From Euborellia annulipes (lineage: Eukaryota; Arthropoda; Insecta; Dermaptera; Anisolabididae), in NCBI GenBank assembly GCA_023213315.1, contig JAKCPI010002924.1:1-64000 (forward strand): 64,000 nucleotides of DNA, given 5' to 3'. The position numbers were made by a program, and so were the translations under genes. The notes under the pieces were generated by a model that searched no databases, was not told the origin of the DNA, and saw only the letters and a program-made list of their open reading frames with translations. Below, piece by piece: positions 54,101 to 60,100 of this stretch (positions are counted from its first letter, which is position 1; each line of letters starts with the position of its first letter).

Positions 54101-57100
54101 ACAAGGTTTTCTGTTTCAATAATATATTAATTTGATATTAACACTTTATACGTAGTTGGTTGTAGATAACGGTTAATTTGGCCATACTCGCCGAATTAAT
54201 TAATTTTAATATATTATTGAAACACAAAACCTTGTGAATTTAATTTTCCTATTAAAGCATATTGTTTCAACTAGAGCCAACGGTTACCAGTTTAAAATTA
54301 AATAACACAACTCTATTTTTATATCATTATTTGAACAGCATTAGAGCTGCACGACAGAACCAGGGTGACCCCGATGAATCAGCGTGTTGAACGTCCCGCG
54401 GTAGCCAGGAGTTATAGTATTAATATTTCCAAATAAATATCCATATAAACCCAGTAGAGGGCAAATAAAACAAAAGGCTGAAGATGGCAGATTGGATCCT
54501 TGCCAAAATGATCCAATAACCAGTGTTTATTGTTATTTTTAAATAAAGGCTCAATTATTGACTGCATCCATTATTAAAATACATCTTACACGAGTTTTAT
54601 AAATTCTAATGAAAACAATTTTAGGAAATTCATTTTCTGTTAAATTTTATTAATACTAGCCGCGAAGCTAGTCACAGAATAAACAAATGCAAAGAATACA
54701 TACATATTTATCTATACATTTCCTATGGGGGAAATCAGTAATTTTAGAAATTAATAACTCAAAAAGTTATAGAAATTTCGGGATGAAAATAATTTTCCTG
54801 TAATCCCTAGAAGGTCCTCATTCAAGCATAAAAAATTTCGTTTCAAAATTCCAACGGGAAGTTGCCTAAATAGAGCGTGACAGACGGACTGTATACTGTT
54901 GTATGTGGCTGTAGGCCTACAGCCACCGTTCTCCACCAAATCTATATAATATATAATTCGCTAATGTCCGTCTGTCACGCTCTATTTGGGCAACATCCCG
55001 TTTGAAACGATATTTCTTATGCTTAAAGAGGTGATGGAGTCAGAAAAATCAGCAAGCCAAGTTTTCTTTTATTTAAATTTTATACGATTTGACATGGAAT
55101 GGTTCAAAATCAAATATTTTCTTGCTTAAGGGCCAATCTAATACTGTTGCTCTATTGGGGCAGCAAAAACTAACTTTCTTCTTGCGAGATCCACTTTTAT
55201 AATTTAAAATCACGCCATAGTAGACGAAATTCGAGTTGTTTTAAATTTAAAATTTCACCAATATTTCTTTTATTCATAGTCAAAATTGAGACTTATTCCT
55301 TTTAAATAACATAATTTGTTTGTTTTCAGGAACGTCAACGTTATGATAACCCACACAAAGCGTTTACGTTCCGGATGCATGGATTTGAGTCCGTAGTCGG
55401 CCCGGTTAAGGGTGTCTACAACCAGAGTGTAGGCATGAATAAAGCACGTGGCCATTCATTGCTCGTTGCCGAAAGACCGAATTTTGTCACAATCCTTGCT
55501 TTAGGTGAGTTGCTTGTCTTTTCCCCCCCCTCTTTTAAATATTAATTAATTTTTTTTTGGAATATTCTCCAGTGCGAGATGCGACCGCCCGGTTGCCTAA
55601 TGGAGAGGGAACTCGGACAGAGATCTGCGAATTACTTAAAGATTCTCAATATTTGGCTCCAGTAGGTCAGGAGAGTTACCTACACTCGGTTGTCTCAGGC
55701 GCTCTTGACCGGCTGCATTACGAACCGGACCCATGCGTCAAATACGACACGAAAAGAAAAATGTGGATTTATTTACATAGAGGACGATCAGAGGAGGAAT
55801 TTGGTAAATTTTATTTTTTTTTTTTTAATATTACAAAGTATTAGTGAGCGTATCTGATCTCAAGAAAAATAAGAGAACATGAGAGACGTGACTGTCGAAC
55901 GATTAGAAAAAACGTTTCGGCTTTAATTAAATAACACCATCATCACTTCTTATGAAAATATGGAAACTTTACTGTATCGTAGCATCTCAATGTGTGTCGA
56001 TTGAAATTGACTATATTCTCATAAAAATTGATGATGGCGTTATTTAATAAAAGCCGAAACGTTTTCTATTGATTTTCTTTCGATAGAGACTGTCATCCTC
56101 TCTTTTCATTTATCTAGTAGAACCTTTAATTTTCTTAAATATTAATTTGATTCCGAATCCCGATGGGTTGGGTGGGTGGGGATTAGAATCAATAAATTTA
56201 TTAAAAACTAATGATAAACAGTGTCGGATTATTATTATGATTAGATAGATAGATAGACGTTTATTTTTCTCTGAGGCGATTATGCCTCCTGGAGCACAGA
56301 AAATTAAAGTTAAAATTTCCATTCATATACATCAGCGGTCGGGGAACTTTTTTAATCATTACCCCAAAATATTTTTGTGTAAGTTGATATTTATTACCCC
56401 ATGGCGAAGAGCAAAAAAAAAACGAAATCGCCTCTTTTTAGCATCTTTCATATTATAGCCCCCATGATAATTTTGAAACTCACTCAATTTTACTCACAAA
56501 AGTTTCATTTTTACCCCATTTGGGGTAATTTACCCCGGTTCCCCGACCGCTCCTTCTCCACAAAGCGGCGACTCATCCAACCGCGACCCCCTTTGCTCAT
56601 TCAACAAATATTCGCAAAACCGGCTTTTGAACGTTGCCAGTGTACCCGATCCTCTAATGCGCTCCGGGATGCCGTTCCACAACCTCACAGGCTCCACAAG
56701 AAATGTTGTCGTTCTGTGCTTCTGCATCTGCAGGTCAAGCGGACTCCCCCTGAGACTCCTGGGCACGATTGATCGTCCTAAATTGGTTATCCCCGTATAA
56801 GTGGAAGCTGAGTAGGCAATCGCTTATGGGCCCCACGCTTTTTAGGGGCACCGCAACATTAGATTTTTAACAATTTAAAATAAGTGATGGAGCGAGGCAG
56901 CCAGGAAGTAAGCCTCTACGAAATGAAACTCAAAAGTAGTGGTTAGATCAAGTCCTCAGTCGATCTCATACTCTCGAAAATGGCCTGAAGTCTCAATGGC
57001 GTTATTTAATTAAAGCCGAATCTGTCTCCACTACTCTTGAGTTTCATTTCCCAGAGGCTTATTTCCTGGCTGCCTAGATTTTTTAAAACTCTTTTTCGGC

Positions 57101-60100
57101 ATCTAAGGTCATTTAGACCCCAACGTAATGTTAAATTGATTGGTAGCCAATTCAATTGAAATGAATTTTTATCGTGGATGCGAACCCGCGACCTCTGAAA
57201 AAAGTGGCAGGAGTATATTTAATTATTTTTCGGGAGGGGGGTCCGAACTCATTTTTGAATATTTACCCCCTCCCCCTCTTTTAATATATATAATGTTTAT
57301 TAATGGGAAATGTTTTATGAAAATTTTTAAAATGTATAAAATTTCGATTTTTTCACGAGCCCAGTGGGGATATTTTGAATATTTCGAGGGGGGGGGGGGG
57401 CGGCTTTAAAACTGTTATATAATAAAATCGTTAGCTGACAGAGCCCCGAGATTCGGCTGCCTAATGGCCTCCATCTTGCTTAATCCGGCACTGATAATAA
57501 ATATAACAAAAAGTTAGAGAAAATTTAGTATCGACAGAGAGAGGATAATTCTTCGGGACCTAGGCACTCAGACTCTTTAAACTTCAACCATAATTTCTTA
57601 ATTAAAAGATTGCTCCAACTCTAATTGTTTCAAGTGGAAAAATATTAAAATTTCCCTTCTGATAAGTAATTGCAAATATATATTATCATTTCAAAATTTC
57701 AATACATTAATATTATCGAAATTTTATAATTATAATAATCCAAATATATAAACTTATTTAACAATAATAATTTATTTGCTACTCTTCGCGGCTCTCCTGC
57801 GGGTAATCCATGGCCCCCTAGGGGGCCGCGGCCCACTACTTTAAGAAGCACTGATTCAAGCCAATAAATAAAATTTTAAATCAATTTTGTAGAAGCAATT
57901 TTTTTTTTTTTTAGAACGTTTGCATATACAACACCAGGGGATGGCAAAATCAAAGAAATCATCAAGCTCAAGACCAAAAGCTCCAAGATTAACCAAAAAA
58001 CAACAACAGCAACGTCAACAACAACAACAACAACAACAGCAACAACATTTACAGGAATCATCATCAGATTCTGCATCGAATCTTATTACGCCAACATCGA
58101 CGACGACGATAGCGTCTTCGAAGCTTGTCAAAGAGAATGCAGCAGCAGCAGCAGCAGCAAGTGTGATTTCGCCTCCAAGTATAGTCTCATCTCCAATTCG
58201 GATTGACGCTAGTGGGCCGGCGACAGTGATCACCCCCGGGGGGCAGCAAACTGCAAAGGCAGCTCGCTCTTCAAAATCAAGAATCGCTCTGGCTGCTAAA
58301 ACTGCTCAGAGTATACACCCAACAGCCACAGCGACGCCAACACTTCAAACCATTCAGGTTTTTTTTTATTTTTTATTTTTTTTATTTATTATGTATGTCA
58401 TCAGATAGTGTAAGTAAAATATAAATCTTTTTTATTATACTATTAAACGAGCAAAGTACGTTTATATATTTTCATCTCCTAACGATTTTTTTCAAATTTT
58501 AAATAATATACTCTTTCCGGTGGCAATATGAAATTTCGCTAGACAAAGCCAATATTTTTAAAATATTAATAAAATATATAGCTGAATGTTGATAGTTAAA
58601 TTTTGTAGAAAAAAATGAGCAAAGCAGTTGGTTTTTATTTCAATTTTTTATCAAAACCAGGGCCGACGTTTCGGTCACATATGGGACCATTTTCAGGGTA
58701 TCTTCATCATTTGTAGCCCATTTGTGACCGAAACGTCGGCCCTGGTTTTGACAAAAAATTGAAATAGAAAATAGCTGGATAAAGGACCATCTTCAGGGCT
58801 ACAAATGATGAATAAGCTCTGAAGATGGTCCCATATATGACCGAAACGTCGGCCCTGATTTTGATAAAAAATTGAAATAAAAACTAGATGCATTGCTGCT
58901 CATTTATTTTTTACTAAATTTAAATAAATAAATCTTTTTTTTTTTTTTTTTTAAATTCAACTGCAGAAAACTTGCCAAAAATACTTTTTCATGTATTTTA
59001 AGATTATGATATAAAAAAATTGTTTAACCAAGTGTTTTTACATAACAGCCTTTTAAAAATCGCTCTTTATTTCAGAACATTTTTGGACATCTGGCTGACA
59101 AGTTTGCACAAGTTTCCACTTGTTTCGGCACAATGAGCTGCCGTCTTCACTTTATAGTTAATTGTGTCTGGCTCATTGTGCCGAAACAAGTGGAAACTTG
59201 TGCAAACTTGTCAGCCAGATGTCCAAAAATGTTCTGAATCTACACTAAAAACTTTTAATATAATAAATCGAAGGCTGATTTTCAAACTATTTTTTTTTTT
59301 TTTTTAATTTCCTTCATCATCATCATCATCAATTGATAATTAAATTTGATCATGCAAATAATTAGAATACTTAATTTGATACTAGGTTTCTTCTGGAGCC
59401 ACGACACTTTTAACCAATAAAATTTCATCAACGCCAGTCACTAAGCAAGTAACAACTGGCACGACCACCACCACCGTAGGCACTGTAGTGCTTCCTGCAC
59501 AACAGAGCACTAGTCAAGCTCTAATCAAACCAGCACAGACTTTAAGTCATTCAAGTGCCACGAGCTCTCAGGGCGTCAAAACGGTCACACTTACGCCACA
59601 GCAAATGCAGGCAGTTGCAGCGCGTACTTTACAAGGACAGTTTAAAACTCAGCCTGGGGTGCTCACTACTAATACCGTTTCTTCAGCGTCGATACGAGTG
59701 GTGAGATATTTTTATTTCATTTTTATGATGATTTTTTTTGTTAATTGTATTCTTTTTCTTTAGCCTGCAGGTGGTATAATCACGAATGTGAGTCTGGCAA
59801 CAGCAACGAGTGGCGCCTCGGATGCTAGGGAGTTGATTGTCTCGAAAGCACAGCTACGAACAACGACTGCGGTCTCATCAGGAATTACTCGGCCCACGGG
59901 GCTTGTAACTCTCGCCCAACAAGCCCATCCGAGCATTCGGCCGGGAACAACAGCTACAATACAAGCTGGCAAATTAACAGGCAGACAACTTGTTAATGTT
60001 TCGCAGGTAAAATCACCTCTTAATACGTCACATACTCCTTTAGGGGTCGTAAGAACTCCTGGGGTCTCTTTGTTCTTGGTTTATTGGTTCCCAAAGCATA

